A stretch of DNA of 64,000 nt. Origin: Shewanella marisflavi (GTDB lineage: Bacteria; Pseudomonadota; Gammaproteobacteria; Enterobacterales; Shewanellaceae). Shown in pieces: positions 53,310 through 62,401 of this stretch. Where the stretch lies: the NCBI RefSeq assembly GCF_023283925.1, contig NZ_JAKIKX010000005.1, positions 1 through 64,000 of the forward strand. Reading direction: 5' to 3'. Position numbers and translations under genes: made by a program. Below the pieces are notes generated by a model. It saw only the letters and a program-made list of their open reading frames with translations. It searched no databases and was not told the origin of the DNA. Numbering within the stretch: position 1 is the stretch's first letter; each line of letters opens with the position of its first letter.

Positions 53310-54761
53310 CTACTTGGATATCGGTTCAACTTCACTCATTTCAGAATGGCAGATTTTATCTCGCACCAGATCCCGTGGCAGGCTATTTTTGAGTTTATGT
53401 CCCAAATGTTTTACCAGGCCTAAATGGGCCCCATGGTAGCTAACCAACTGCTCACCTTGAGGTTTCTCTTTATTGGCTAAAGTAATGTCACGTCCCATTA
53501 GGTATTGAATCGCCTGAACTTCGTCCAGCGGGATCCCTTGCGTATTATTGGACAGCGCCATCAAGGCTTCATGGCGGGGCTTAAAGCCTTTCTTTAATGC
53601 ATCGGCCAGTTTGAGGCCAATGCGCTGAAAACGTATCTTGCCGATGAGCGGTTGAATATTGTAGGGGAACAACCAAAATTCATCGTCTCTTTGCATTATC
53701 TCGCCCCGCGTAGTGAGATCGATCCCAAAGCTAGTGTCAAAGTAGTCGCACAGCGCCTGACTGGTTTTCTTGCCCGCAGACGCGAAGGGAAAATTCTTCT
53801 GTCTGCGAGGCTCCTCATCAGCGCGAGGAACAGTGGACAATTTTGAAATCTTGGCGATAAAGAAGCCTTCGCTGTCAAAGATCTGTGGCCAGACATGTAA
53901 AAAGCCCTCGTCGGTACTGGCCTTTTCGGCGCCGGGAAATAGTGCTGCAAGGGATTCAAACTGCACAGCCTCACCATATTTGGCTTTGAGGTGTAGGCAC
54001 ACATCTTGGTTTTCACGTCGGTTTAGGGTACAGGTTGAATAGACCAAAGAGCCGCCAGGTTTTAACGCCAAAAACGCCGACTCGATAAGGTCGCGCTGGA
54101 CCGCAGCGATGGTTTCAATCTCATCTTCGTCCCAGTGTTTGAGTGCGTCGGGATCTTTACGTACTGTGCCTTCGCCGCCGCAGGGGGCATCGAGCAATAT
54201 GTCATCGAATGTCTCATAAAGGTACTGACCAAATACTCTGGCATCGAAGTGTGTTAGCGCTATATTGCTGGCGCCCATACGCAACATATTGGCATGCAGT
54301 ACCTTCACGCGGCTGGAGGAGTATTCATTGGCGACCAGTAAGCCTTGATTGTTCATCATGGCGGCCAGCTGAGTGGTTTTTGAGCCAGGGGCAGACGCCA
54401 TATCGAGTACAGTCAGGGAAGCTGCATCCTCTATAGGCTCGGGAAAGAGAGCCGTAGGCGGCAGCATAGAGCTGGCCTCCTGAATATAAAATAGCCCTTG
54501 AATGTGCTCTATGGTGTTGCCTAACTGCACCGACTCGTCGACCTTTACCCAAAATCCGTCAACACACCAAGGTACCGGCTCGAATAGCCAGCCTTTGGCA
54601 CTCATCAGCGTGATGAAGTCTGAAGTTGCTATTTTGAGAGTGTTAACCCTGATAGAAGGGCGAAGGGGCTTGGCACAGTAGCTGATAAACTCATCCATCG
54701 AGAGATGATCCGGCATATCTTTAGCTATGCTATTGATAAATTTTTGATTTAGTTGAACCAT
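53310..54761 (-). CDS. rsmF: 16S rRNA m5C1407 methyltransferase RsmF (YebU)
   Basis: The 483-residue SAM-dependent NOL1/NOP2/Sun-family enzyme has the SAM motif LDMASAPGSKTTQ at about residues 119-131. The two cysteines of the mechanism are Cys194 (LDAPCGGEGTV) and Cys244 (VYSTCTLN). The C-terminal PUA-like part matches E. coli RsmF. The ATG at 54761 is chosen by homology; the frame is open for 48 more codons upstream without a supporting start. The SdsR-like RNA lies beyond its 3' end. Confidence 0.93.
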   Translation of the reverse strand: MVQLNQKFINSIAKDMPDHLSMDEFISYCAKPLRPSIRVNTLKIATSDFITLMSAKGWLFEPVPWCVDGFWVKVDESVQLGNTIEHIQGLFYIQEASSMLPPTALFPEPIEDAASLTVLDMASAPGSKTTQLAAMMNNQGLLVANEYSSSRVKVLHANMLRMGASNIALTHFDARVFGQYLYETFDDILLDAPCGGEGTVRKDPDALKHWDEDEIETIAAVQRDLIESAFLALKPGGSLVYSTCTLNRRENQDVCLHLKAKYGEAVQFESLAALFPGAEKASTDEGFLHVWPQIFDSEGFFIAKISKLSTVPRADEEPRRQKNFPFASAGKKTSQALCDYFDTSFGIDLTTRGEIMQRDDEFWLFPYNIQPLIGKIRFQRIGLKLADALKKGFKPRHEALMALSNNTQGIPLDEVQAIQYLMGRDITLANKEKPQGEQLVSYHGAHLGLVKHLGHKLKNSLPRDLVRDKICHSEMSEVEPISK

Positions 54762-54849
54762 AGGAAGCAGAAAAGAGATATTGTTATTCGGCAGTATACC
54801 ACATCCATTATTGCGCCTTGAGTAAAGCTTTGGGTGAAAGGAGTCCCGG

Positions 54850-56076
54850 GTGTTAAATCGTGTTTGGTTTGCCTTTTTTGTCGTTGCCTTAGTGGCGATC
54901 GCCATTAGCCTGTTTCAAGGCCAATGGCAGATATTGTCTGCTGTGGTCGATGCCCTATTTGCCAGTGCCAAGTTGGCCGCCGAAATTGCCTTGGGGTTGA
55001 TTGGCGTCTTGTCTTTGTGGATGGGGTTAATGCGTGTCGGTGAAAAAGCAGGTGTAGTCGGTGTTTTTGCACGGCTATTTGAGCCCTTGCTAAGTCGCCT
55101 GATGCCAGAGGTGCCAAGAGGGCATCCCGCTTTTGGCAGTGTGACAATGAATCTGACTGCCAATGTACTCGGACTGGACAACGCTGCAACCCCTTTAGGG
55201 CTTAAGGCGATGCATGACTTGCAAACGCTCAATCCGGTGAAGAGTGTGGCCACCAACGCACAGATCCTTTTTCTGGTGCTCAATACTTCCTCGGTGACCT
55301 TAGTTCCCGTGACGGTATTCCTCTACCGCGCCCAGCAAGGTGCCGAGGCGCCGGCGGATATCTTTCTACCTATCTTGTTGGCGACGACGGCTTCGACCCT
55401 GGTTGGTGTATTGGTCGTGGCGCTGTATCAAAGGATATCGTTATTTAATAGCGTCATACTCGGGTATGGCGCCCTGCTGCTGGCTGCAATGTCGGCGTTG
55501 GTTTTCTACCTCGGTACCTTGACTGTGAATGCTATCGGCGAATTTTCAACAACGATGGGCAATGGCATCTTAGTGCTACTGATTTTTAGTTTTATCTTGG
55601 TCGCAGGGCTACGCAAGGTGGAGGTCTATGATGAATTTGTGAGTGGCGCCAAAGAGGGATTTACCCAGGCAGTAAAGCTTATTCCCTATCTGTTAGCCAT
55701 GTTGCTGGCGATTGCATTACTGCGCGCCTCAGGGGCTCTCGATTATCTGCTTGGGGTGATTGCAGCACTGGTTAACTTATTAGGCGGCGATACCCGCTTT
55801 ATCGATGCCTTGCCGACAGCGCTGATGAAGCCCTTTAGCGGCTCTGGCGCGCGGGCTATGATGCTGGAAACCATGCAGTATCATGGGGTAGATTCGTTTG
55901 CCGGACGTTTGGCGGCGGTCCTACAGGGGAGTACTGAGACCACTTTTTATGTGCTAGCCGTCTATTTTGGCGCCGTGGGGATACGTAATGGTCGCCACGC
56001 GTTAGTGTGTGGGCTTAGCGCAGACTTTGCAGGGATCTGCGCCGCCATCTGGGTCTGTTATCAGTTTTATGGTTAA
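54850..56076 (+). CDS. SpmA/SpmB-type nucleoside-recognition (Gate) membrane protein
   Basis: The 408-residue inner-membrane protein has about ten hydrophobic helices and two Gate domains in tandem. The first half resembles SpmA (NLTANVLGLDNAATPLGLKA) and the second SpmB (PTALMKPFSGSGARAMMLET and QGSTETTFYVLAVYFGAVGI). In Bacillus these are two sporulation-maturation proteins; here they are fused in a non-sporulating bacterium, where transport of small molecules is likely. The start is a GTG at 54850 with AAGGAG upstream. It is divergent from rsmF. Confidence 0.85.
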   Translation: MLNRVWFAFFVVALVAIAISLFQGQWQILSAVVDALFASAKLAAEIALGLIGVLSLWMGLMRVGEKAGVVGVFARLFEPLLSRLMPEVPRGHPAFGSVTMNLTANVLGLDNAATPLGLKAMHDLQTLNPVKSVATNAQILFLVLNTSSVTLVPVTVFLYRAQQGAEAPADIFLPILLATTASTLVGVLVVALYQRISLFNSVILGYGALLLAAMSALVFYLGTLTVNAIGEFSTTMGNGILVLLIFSFILVAGLRKVEVYDEFVSGAKEGFTQAVKLIPYLLAMLLAIALLRASGALDYLLGVIAALVNLLGGDTRFIDALPTALMKPFSGSGARAMMLETMQYHGVDSFAGRLAAVLQGSTETTFYVLAVYFGAVGIRNGRHALVCGLSADFAGICAAIWVCYQFYG

Positions 56077-56091
56077 GTAATATGCTGGTGA

Positions 56092-56991
56092 TTAGAAGCG
56101 GTAGCTGACCGACAACATAGGGCCAATAAAGCTGTAATAAAGGTTGTAGTCGGCGACATTCAGCTCATCTGAGCCATTACGCTTAAAATCGACATCGACC
56201 TTGTAGTAGTTAAAGGAGGCTGACATATGCCAGTTCTTAGTGATTTCGGCTTCGACACCTGCACGAATATCCACCAAGCTTCCCTTGATATCATCGAGTT
56301 TGATGTAGAAATATTGCGCGTGGGCATTAAATTTAAAGCCTGGGCTAAACTCATAGTCGCCATACAAGCCTACATCAGGCAGCGGGGCCGTTACCTCTTC
56401 ATCGACAAATCTTGGGGTGGCCGTTTGTGCGCATTGCTGTAGGGTCTCCCCCTTGGCGCAGACACCGATGTCGCCATCAAACGCTGTCTTGATAAACATG
56501 GTGTGCAAGCCAAGTGTCAGTCCCAGGTTAAAGTTATTGCCTTGGTAAAAGTTATAAGCATAACCTAGACGCGCAATATCTATATTGAGGGTGGTTTCTA
56601 ACCTGGCACCAGACTGAATATCGTAAACCTGATCGTCTAAGGTGACCTGAAAGGGCACAGTGAGTTTCTGTACCTCTGCTTTACGGTGCAGCTGTTTCCA
56701 ATCGACATAGATACTGTGGCGAGAATTAAAGTGATAGCTTGCCTCAAAAAACGGCAGAAATTGCGACTCTTCTAAGTCTAAGTCTTCTTCGAAATCGAGT
56801 TTGAAATTATTACCCAGAAGCGGGTTGGTAACATCCATGCTGGAGTTAGAGTTGGAGTAGAAGCCGCCGACTTTTAGCATGACTTCGCTGGGTTCTACTG
56901 GTTTCGATACCGAATATGAGCTGTCAGTCCCTGCAGCGAATACCGAAGAGCTTATTAGACCTAAGCTTAATATGGCGACCGATTTAACCAC
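56092..56991 (-). CDS. Outer-membrane beta-barrel protein of unknown function
   Basis: The 299-residue protein begins with a signal peptide cleaved after about residue 19 (SSSVFA, then AGTDSSY). Alternating strands follow, with a C-terminal aromatic ending (GPMLSVSYRF), which marks it as a beta-barrel. Two cysteines at the VCAKGETLQQC segment could form a disulfide in a loop. I cannot name a family beyond this. The start is a GTG at 56991 with AGAGG upstream. Confidence 0.72.
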   Translation of the reverse strand: MVKSVAILSLGLISSSVFAAGTDSSYSVSKPVEPSEVMLKVGGFYSNSNSSMDVTNPLLGNNFKLDFEEDLDLEESQFLPFFEASYHFNSRHSIYVDWKQLHRKAEVQKLTVPFQVTLDDQVYDIQSGARLETTLNIDIARLGYAYNFYQGNNFNLGLTLGLHTMFIKTAFDGDIGVCAKGETLQQCAQTATPRFVDEEVTAPLPDVGLYGDYEFSPGFKFNAHAQYFYIKLDDIKGSLVDIRAGVEAEITKNWHMSASFNYYKVDVDFKRNGSDELNVADYNLYYSFIGPMLSVSYRF

Positions 56992-57160
56992 TAACTACAA
57001 CCTCTATCAACTAATAATTATAATAAGTTATTGATTTTTTTAGTAAGACTTTTTTACACGTAAATCATTCTAGCAGGATATTTTTAATTGTGAATGATTT
57101 GTATCAAAAAATGTCAAGGTAGCAGCGTTTTTGTTGAATATGAGAGTTAGGTTAAGTTTA

Positions 57161-57199
57161 TTCTCTTCGCCTCAAAATAGGTGTCAGAGACGAAGAGAA
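57161..57199 (-). terminator. Inverted repeat downstream of dgkA
   Basis: TTCTCTTCG and CGAAGAGAA are perfect 9-bp arms with a 21-nt loop, about 12 bp after the dgkA stop. There is no T tract, so terminator function is uncertain. Confidence 0.35.
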
Positions 57200-57210
57200 C
57201 GGGACAGAAT

Positions 57211-57582
57211 TTAAAATATTAATGGCCAAATAATGAGTAGCCAGGTGAGCCCGCAAAGAGCCAATGCGATAAACACGGCTGCGGAGGCGATATCTTTTGC
57301 TTGACCGCTGAGGGGGTGGATCTCAGGGCCGATACGATCTACAACCGCCTCTATGGCTGAATTAAGCAGCTCGACGATTAAGACAATCATCAGTGTCATG
57401 ATGAGAAGAATACGCTCAACTACAGTCACGTCGAGTAAGAAGGCAACCGGCAACATGAAGGCGACCAAGATTAATTCCTGTCGAAAAGCAGCCTCTGATT
57501 GCCATGCGAGTTTAAGGCCCTGGATAGAGAAACCTGTTGCCCTAAAGATGCGTTTGATGCCGTGGTTATTTTCCGGTTTCAT
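57211..57582 (-). CDS. dgkA: Diacylglycerol kinase
   Basis: The 123-residue inner-membrane kinase has three membrane helices and recycles diacylglycerol to phosphatidate. The family motif is VELLNSAIEAVVDRIG, with the catalytic glutamate, and HPLSGQAKDIASAAV follows. The N-terminal amphipathic helix begins GIKRIFRATGFSIQGLKLAW. It is a single gene. Confidence 0.95.
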   Translation of the reverse strand: MKPENNHGIKRIFRATGFSIQGLKLAWQSEAAFRQELILVAFMLPVAFLLDVTVVERILLIMTLMIVLIVELLNSAIEAVVDRIGPEIHPLSGQAKDIASAAVFIALALCGLTWLLIIWPLIF

Positions 57583-57765
57583 AGGTGTCCATTCGTTACT
57601 ATTGTTTTATTGGGTCCGTTTGTGGCGCAAATTGTGCTGTGTGAGGGGCCCTGTCTCAAAGTGGGCGCTAGTATAACACTCTCATAACCAGCAAAACATC
57701 AGCCTGAAAGGCTTTACGCTAAACTTAATCTTTGTCTTATTATCCATTTGCTCACGGAGGAGCTT

Positions 57766-58671
57766 ATGCATTTCACTACTTATTATCTCAGTCGCTATCT
57801 TTGTCCTTGGTGGTTAGCCTTAACGATGCTGATGACGAGCATTTCAGCTTGGTCATTAGCAGATAATCTAGATGATAGCGCTGGCTCGACCGTAACAGCC
57901 TCTCAATCTGGCTTGCAATTGGCCGGCAGCAAGGAAGCTAACCATCCGTTGTATGAGTATCTGGTTAGTGAAAAGTTCGATGGTGTGAGAGGTCGCTGGG
58001 ATGGCGCTAGAATGTGGACACGCTCAGGGCACCCTATTAAGTTACCTATTTGGTTTACTCAAGGCTTTCCTAACGAGCCACTCGATGGTGAACTTTGGAT
58101 TAAGCGCCAAGGCTTTGAAGAGATCTCGGCCTTGGTACGAGATTCGGATGCCAATCCAGAGCGGTGGCGCGACGTCAAGTTTATGGTATTTGACTACCCG
58201 GCTATCCTGTTACCCTTTAGCGAGCGCTACGCCGAGGCTCTAACGCGTTATTCTGAGCTGTCAGAGTTCCTTGAGGTTATCAAACAGAGTCGCATCGAGA
58301 GTCAAGAAGCGTTGAATCGAGCCCTAGCAGAGCTTGTCGCCCAAGGTGGTGAAGGTTTGATGCTGCATCATGAAAGTGCCCGTTACCGTGCTGGACGAAA
58401 TGGCGATCTGGTTAAAGTTAAGTCTTATCAAGATGCGGAGGCAAAGGTGCTCGCTCATCTGCCAGGCAAAGGTAAGTACCAAGGCATGATGGGGGCGCTG
58501 TTGGTTGAAACCAGTAAAGGGATTCGTTTTAAAATCGGTAGCGGCTTTAGTGATGCCCAGCGCCGCCAGCCGCCAGCCATTGGCAGTACCGTTACCTACA
58601 AGTATTATGGCTATACCAGTAAGGGCGTGCCGAGATTTGCCAGTTTTTTGCGCATTAGAGAGCCGCTATAG
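57766..58671 (+). CDS. Periplasmic ATP-dependent DNA ligase (Lig E type)
   Basis: The 301-residue minimal ligase has a signal peptide (MHFTTYYLSRYL start, hydrophobic stretch, ending ISAWSLA). The nucleotidyltransferase motif I EKFDGVRG follows, with catalytic Lys70. Motif IV-like GGEGLMLHHESARY and motif V (LVKVKSY) come next, and an OB-like end has GTVTYKYYGYTSKGVPRFASFLR-type residues. Bacterial Lig E enzymes are exported and are thought to act in DNA uptake or extracellular DNA handling. The ATG at 57766 has GGAGG five bases upstream. A tyrosine phosphatase gene follows by 15 bp. Confidence 0.88.
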   Translation: MHFTTYYLSRYLCPWWLALTMLMTSISAWSLADNLDDSAGSTVTASQSGLQLAGSKEANHPLYEYLVSEKFDGVRGRWDGARMWTRSGHPIKLPIWFTQGFPNEPLDGELWIKRQGFEEISALVRDSDANPERWRDVKFMVFDYPAILLPFSERYAEALTRYSELSEFLEVIKQSRIESQEALNRALAELVAQGGEGLMLHHESARYRAGRNGDLVKVKSYQDAEAKVLAHLPGKGKYQGMMGALLVETSKGIRFKIGSGFSDAQRRQPPAIGSTVTYKYYGYTSKGVPRFASFLRIREPL

Positions 58672-58686
58672 AGTAAAAGGAAAATT

Positions 58687-59151
58687 ATGTCTTCAGTTAG
58701 CTCAGTACTCTTTGTCTGTTTGGGTAATATTTGTCGGTCGCCAACGGCCGAGGCGGTTTTCAGGGGATTACTTGCTAAACGTGGTCTCACTTTGGTTTGT
58801 GATTCGGCGGGCACCTCGGCCTATCATGAGGGGGAAGGGCCTGATAGGCGAGCACGTCTGGCGGGTGAGCGTCGAGGGTTAGATTTTAGCGGTATTAAGG
58901 CGAGGGGCGTGGTGGATGAAGATTTTGAACGTTTTGATCTGATATTAGCGGCAGATAAGGCTAATCTGCGTGAGTTAAGAGGGCGCTGTCCGGCTCAGTA
59001 TCAGTCTAAGCTGGCATTAATGCTCTCTTTCTTAGGCGAGGGGGAGCGTGAAGTACCAGATCCTTATTATGGTGGTGATGAGGGGTTTGAGCAGGTGCTT
59101 GATCTCCTCGAGGCCAGCTGTGAGCAGCTATTGCTACGTATTGCACCTTAA
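58687..59151 (+). CDS. Low-molecular-weight protein-tyrosine phosphatase
   Basis: The 154-residue phosphatase has the P-loop signature CLGNICRS, with catalytic Cys11 and Arg17, and the general acid Asp in DPYYGG. It starts 15 bp after the ligase, so the two are likely co-transcribed, although no functional link is obvious. Homologues remove phosphate from tyrosine kinases of polysaccharide export or from small phosphoesters. Confidence 0.92.
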   Translation: MSSVSSVLFVCLGNICRSPTAEAVFRGLLAKRGLTLVCDSAGTSAYHEGEGPDRRARLAGERRGLDFSGIKARGVVDEDFERFDLILAADKANLRELRGRCPAQYQSKLALMLSFLGEGEREVPDPYYGGDEGFEQVLDLLEASCEQLLLRIAP

Positions 59152-59159
59152 TTTGAATG

Positions 59160-59186
59160 GCGATGAGCCCTTTCATGGCTCATCGC
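59160..59186. terminator. Hairpin between phosphatase and rbgA genes
   Basis: GCGATGAGCC/GGCTCATCGC is a perfect 10-bp stem between convergent genes. It lacks a T tract. Confidence 0.5.
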
Positions 59187-59241
59187 AATCTCATGGTATC
59201 GTCGCTCTCATTTGTCATTGTCGAGCGAAAACAGACACAGA

Positions 59242-60183
59242 TTAATCGTTGTGGCGCACTCCTGAGCGCTTTAATCGTTCAGCCTCTAGCTTGGCTTGCT
59301 TCTCGGCTTCTTTTTCGGCCAGGATACGTGCCACTTCTGCCTTCTCGGCTTCGGCCATCTCAGGGGTTTCCAGTGACAACTGGCCTATTTTACCCGAGCG
59401 GAATTCGTGCAGGAGCAGTTCAGAGGCCTTGTGCAGGTCGATTCTGCCGCCGGGTCTGAGAGCGCCGCGCTTACGGCCAATGGCTTCCAGCAAGCCTATG
59501 TCGTCCTTGGGTAGCTCTTTCAGCTTATAACGCTCCAGCATCGCCTCTGGATAGGCTTGTAAGAAGTACTCGGCGGCAAACATGGCTACATCTTCATATT
59601 CCATTGCCGTATCTTTAATGGCACCTGTCACCGCCAGACGATAACCACTGGCTTCGTTATCTACTTTGGGCCAGAGTATGCCGGGCGTATCAGAGAGCAC
59701 GATGCCATTTTTCAGGTTTATGCGCTGCTGCGTTTTAGTGACAGCGGGCTCATTACCTGTCTTGGCAATCACTCTTCCCGCCAAGGTATTGATAATCGTT
59801 GACTTACCTACGTTGGGAATGCCCATTATCATGGTGCGAATATCTTTCTCGACGGTGTCACGATTGGGAACCAACTTACGGCATAATTCAGGTACTTTGC
59901 GTACTTGAGCTGCTTGTAAGGTGGTGATGGCCATAGCCTTAACCCCTTGTTCCTGTTCAAGGTAGTCAATCCATCGCTGGGTGATGGCCGGATCGGCAAG
60001 ATCTGATTTATTGAGTAGCTTGATACAGGGTCTATCACCACGCAAACTGGTGACCATAGGGTTTTCGCTGCTGTAGGGAATACGGGCATCGAGCACCTCG
60101 ATCACCAAGTCGACCTGAGGCATGACCTCTGCAATCTCTTTGCGTGCCTTGTGCATATGACCCGGAAACCACTGAATTGCCAT
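59242..60183 (-). CDS. rbgA: Ribosome biogenesis GTPase YlqF/RbgA
   Basis: The 313-residue circularly permuted GTPase has NKSD at residues 58-61 before GIPNVGKS (121-128) and DTPG (165-168), the permuted order of the family. It acts in assembly of the large ribosomal subunit. The N-terminal IQWFPGHMHKARKEI is the invariant start. The C-terminal tail is rich in Glu, Ala and Lys and likely helical. Confidence 0.93.
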   Translation of the reverse strand: MAIQWFPGHMHKARKEIAEVMPQVDLVIEVLDARIPYSSENPMVTSLRGDRPCIKLLNKSDLADPAITQRWIDYLEQEQGVKAMAITTLQAAQVRKVPELCRKLVPNRDTVEKDIRTMIMGIPNVGKSTIINTLAGRVIAKTGNEPAVTKTQQRINLKNGIVLSDTPGILWPKVDNEASGYRLAVTGAIKDTAMEYEDVAMFAAEYFLQAYPEAMLERYKLKELPKDDIGLLEAIGRKRGALRPGGRIDLHKASELLLHEFRSGKIGQLSLETPEMAEAEKAEVARILAEKEAEKQAKLEAERLKRSGVRHND

Positions 60184-60250
60184 CTTTGTACTCTATTTCT
60201 TGAAAATTTGGGGAGGGATTTTACCTTGATATGGCTTAAAAATCATAAAT

Positions 60251-60274
60251 AAAAAGCGCCAACAGGCGCTTTTT
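60251..60274 (-). terminator. Intrinsic terminator downstream of the oxygenase gene
   Basis: AAAAAGCGCC/GGCGCTTTTT with a 4-nt loop, 17 bp after the oxygenase stop. Confidence 0.88.
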
Positions 60275-60290
60275 ATCATAGTGTATGTCG

Positions 60291-61130
60291 TCAAATAACG
60301 CCTAATTCGCGTAAACGCTCCATCAGGTAGCTATCGGCGGTGTAGCGCTCGGAAAGCACGACTTCTGGCTTAGGGTGGAGAAAGAGGGGCAGCGAGATCC
60401 GCGAACGTGTCTTATCGGCACCTTGAGGGTTGACCACTCTGTGGGTCGTCGACGGGAAGTAGCCGCGGGATGCTTCTTGTAACATATCGCCAATATTGAT
60501 GATCAGGTTGCCGAAATCACTCGGTACATCCAACCACTCACCGGATTTGGTTTGCACTTGAAGACCAGGCTCGTTAGCTGCAGGTAGCACGGTGAGCAGA
60601 TTGATATCTTCATGGGCAGCAGCGCGAATCGCGCCTAGCTCTTCATCTCCCGACATGGGGGGATAGTGCAAAATACGCAGCAAGGTCTTATGACTGTTCT
60701 CTATCATCTTTGGCAGCGCCATAGAGTAGTGGGCCGCAACTTCGGCAGGGGTGTGCTCTTCAACCCAACCTAATAACTCTTCCGCTAGGGCATTGGCTTC
60801 TTGGTAATAGCGCAGGATGTTCCCCTTGAGTGATTCTGGAATACGTCCCCAGGGATAGACGTGGTAGTACTCTTTAATATCTTTAACTGTATGGCCTTTG
60901 GCGGTTTCTGATACCTCGGCTGGAAAGAAGCCGTCATGGGTTTCGGCTTTAAACAGATAGTCTTGTTTCTCATTGCTGTTGAAGAAGGCTTGCCACTCTT
61001 CATAGATCTTATCGACTAAATTTTTGTCGATTGGGTGGTTGGTGAGTACGCCAAATCCAGTTTCGCGTAAGGACTCGACGAATCGCTTGGCACTGTCTTG
61101 GGCGCGGTAGTCTATTGTTTCTAATTTCAT
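60291..61130 (-). CDS. 2-oxoglutarate/Fe(II) oxygenase, isopenicillin N synthase-like family
   Basis: The 279-residue double-stranded beta-helix oxygenase has the iron motif HEDINLLTVL (His-x-Asp) and a later His in STTHRVVNP followed by RISLPLFLHPK. The N-terminal DIOX-like part (RETGFGVLTNHPID, then IYEEWQAFF) marks it as a flavonol-synthase/IPNS relative. Such genes are common in proteobacteria without a known substrate; no pathway genes lie beside it. The ATG at 61130 is the homology-based start. Confidence 0.82.
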   Translation of the reverse strand: MKLETIDYRAQDSAKRFVESLRETGFGVLTNHPIDKNLVDKIYEEWQAFFNSNEKQDYLFKAETHDGFFPAEVSETAKGHTVKDIKEYYHVYPWGRIPESLKGNILRYYQEANALAEELLGWVEEHTPAEVAAHYSMALPKMIENSHKTLLRILHYPPMSGDEELGAIRAAAHEDINLLTVLPAANEPGLQVQTKSGEWLDVPSDFGNLIINIGDMLQEASRGYFPSTTHRVVNPQGADKTRSRISLPLFLHPKPEVVLSERYTADSYLMERLRELGVI

Positions 61131-61436
61131 ATTTTGTTTTCTTGTTATTGAACCCCGCAGAAAGTGTACCGCCGCGATCCTTTCAGGGCAATCGGGCGTG
61201 ACTAAAATCACATTTATATCGTTTGATTAAGGAAATGAATGAGTTTTTGGAGTGCCATTTCAATACTACAATCAGCCATTAGCTACTAAACAGCTGAAAA
61301 AAGATTATAATACTGAAATAACCTAGTAAAATAGTGGGTCTTTATCTGCTGTTGTCTCTTTTATTATGTGATATGAAAGCGGTCTAGCCGCGTCAGTGGT
61401 AGTAATAGAAGTATGGAAGAGTAAGAGTATTTAACT
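61131..61436. other. Intergenic region, 306 bp, divergent promoters
   Basis: There is no convincing reading frame. A TATAAT lies at 61306-61311, pointing towards msrBA, but no matching -35 is seen. The rest is AT-rich. Confidence 0.5.
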
Positions 61437-62354
61437 ATGCGCAAACTAACTGAATTTGAAAGGCATGTTATTGAAGATAAGGGCACTGAGCGGCCCTTTA
61501 GTGGTGAATACAATCAGCACGATGCGCCTGGTGTATACCATTGTAAGCGCTGCGATGCACCGCTTTACCTGTCTGAGCACAAGTTTAATGCGCATTGTGG
61601 CTGGCCAGCCTTTGATGATGAGATCCCAGGCGCAGTGAAACGGGTTCCGGATGCCGATGGACATCGCACTGAAATAGTGTGCCACCAGTGCGGTGGGCAC
61701 CTTGGACATCTGTTTGAAGGGGAGTATTTGACAGAAAAAAATCTTCGACACTGTGTAAATTCAGTCTCCATGGTGTTTAAGGGGGAGTCAAGGTCTCAGG
61801 CGGCCGACAGCCATATACAGTGGGCGACATTGGCGGGAGGCTGTTTCTGGTGTTTGGAGGCTATTTTTGCTCAGCTAAGAGGGGTTATCTCGGTAAAGTC
61901 GGGTTACGCAGGTGGTGACGCTACAACGGCTAACTACCGTGAAGTTTGCGGCGGTGATACAGGGCATGCGGAGGTGGTGCAGATAGAGTTTGATAGCCAC
62001 ATCATCAGCTTTGAAGAGTTGCTAGAGGTATTCTGGCAAAGTCATGATCCCACCACGCTTAATCGACAGGGTAATGACGTGGGAACCCAATATCGTTCGG
62101 CGATATTTGCCCATAATGATGTGCAGATAAAGATAGCGACTCAGATGATCAAGCAGCTCGCCGATGCCAATGTCTTCGATAAGCCAATCGTGACTGAGCT
62201 GGTAGCGTTAGATACTTTCTATCCTGCCGAGAGTTATCATGACGCCTACTTTGAGCATAATAGTGAACAGCCCTACTGTCAGATGGTGGTTAAGCCTAAG
62301 GTCGAGAAGGTGAAGGCCTTGTTTAAACAGCGGCTAAAATCCGGCACGGTATAA
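61437..62354 (+). CDS. msrBA: Fused methionine sulfoxide reductase MsrB-MsrA
   Basis: The 305-residue fused enzyme reduces both R- and S-methionine sulfoxides. Residues 1-120 are MsrB: zinc cysteines Cys36, 39, 82 and 85 (CKRC and CHQC) and the catalytic Cys106 in LRHCVNSVSM. From about residue 130 it is MsrA, with catalytic Cys136 in GGCFWCLEA and YAGGDATTANYREVCGG, GNDVGTQYRSAIF later. The B-A order differs from the usual A-B order of the Neisseria PilB core. There is no signal peptide, so it acts in the cytosol. Confidence 0.93.
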   Translation: MRKLTEFERHVIEDKGTERPFSGEYNQHDAPGVYHCKRCDAPLYLSEHKFNAHCGWPAFDDEIPGAVKRVPDADGHRTEIVCHQCGGHLGHLFEGEYLTEKNLRHCVNSVSMVFKGESRSQAADSHIQWATLAGGCFWCLEAIFAQLRGVISVKSGYAGGDATTANYREVCGGDTGHAEVVQIEFDSHIISFEELLEVFWQSHDPTTLNRQGNDVGTQYRSAIFAHNDVQIKIATQMIKQLADANVFDKPIVTELVALDTFYPAESYHDAYFEHNSEQPYCQMVVKPKVEKVKALFKQRLKSGTV

Positions 62355-62357
62355 GAA

Positions 62358-62388
62358 AGCAAAAAGGCGCAATCTGCGCCTTTTTGCT
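62358..62388. terminator. Bidirectional intrinsic terminator, msrBA/sulP
   Basis: AGCAAAAAGGCGC and GCGCCTTTTTGCT lie between convergent genes. Confidence 0.92.
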
Positions 62389-62401
62389 TAAGTGGATTTG
62401 C

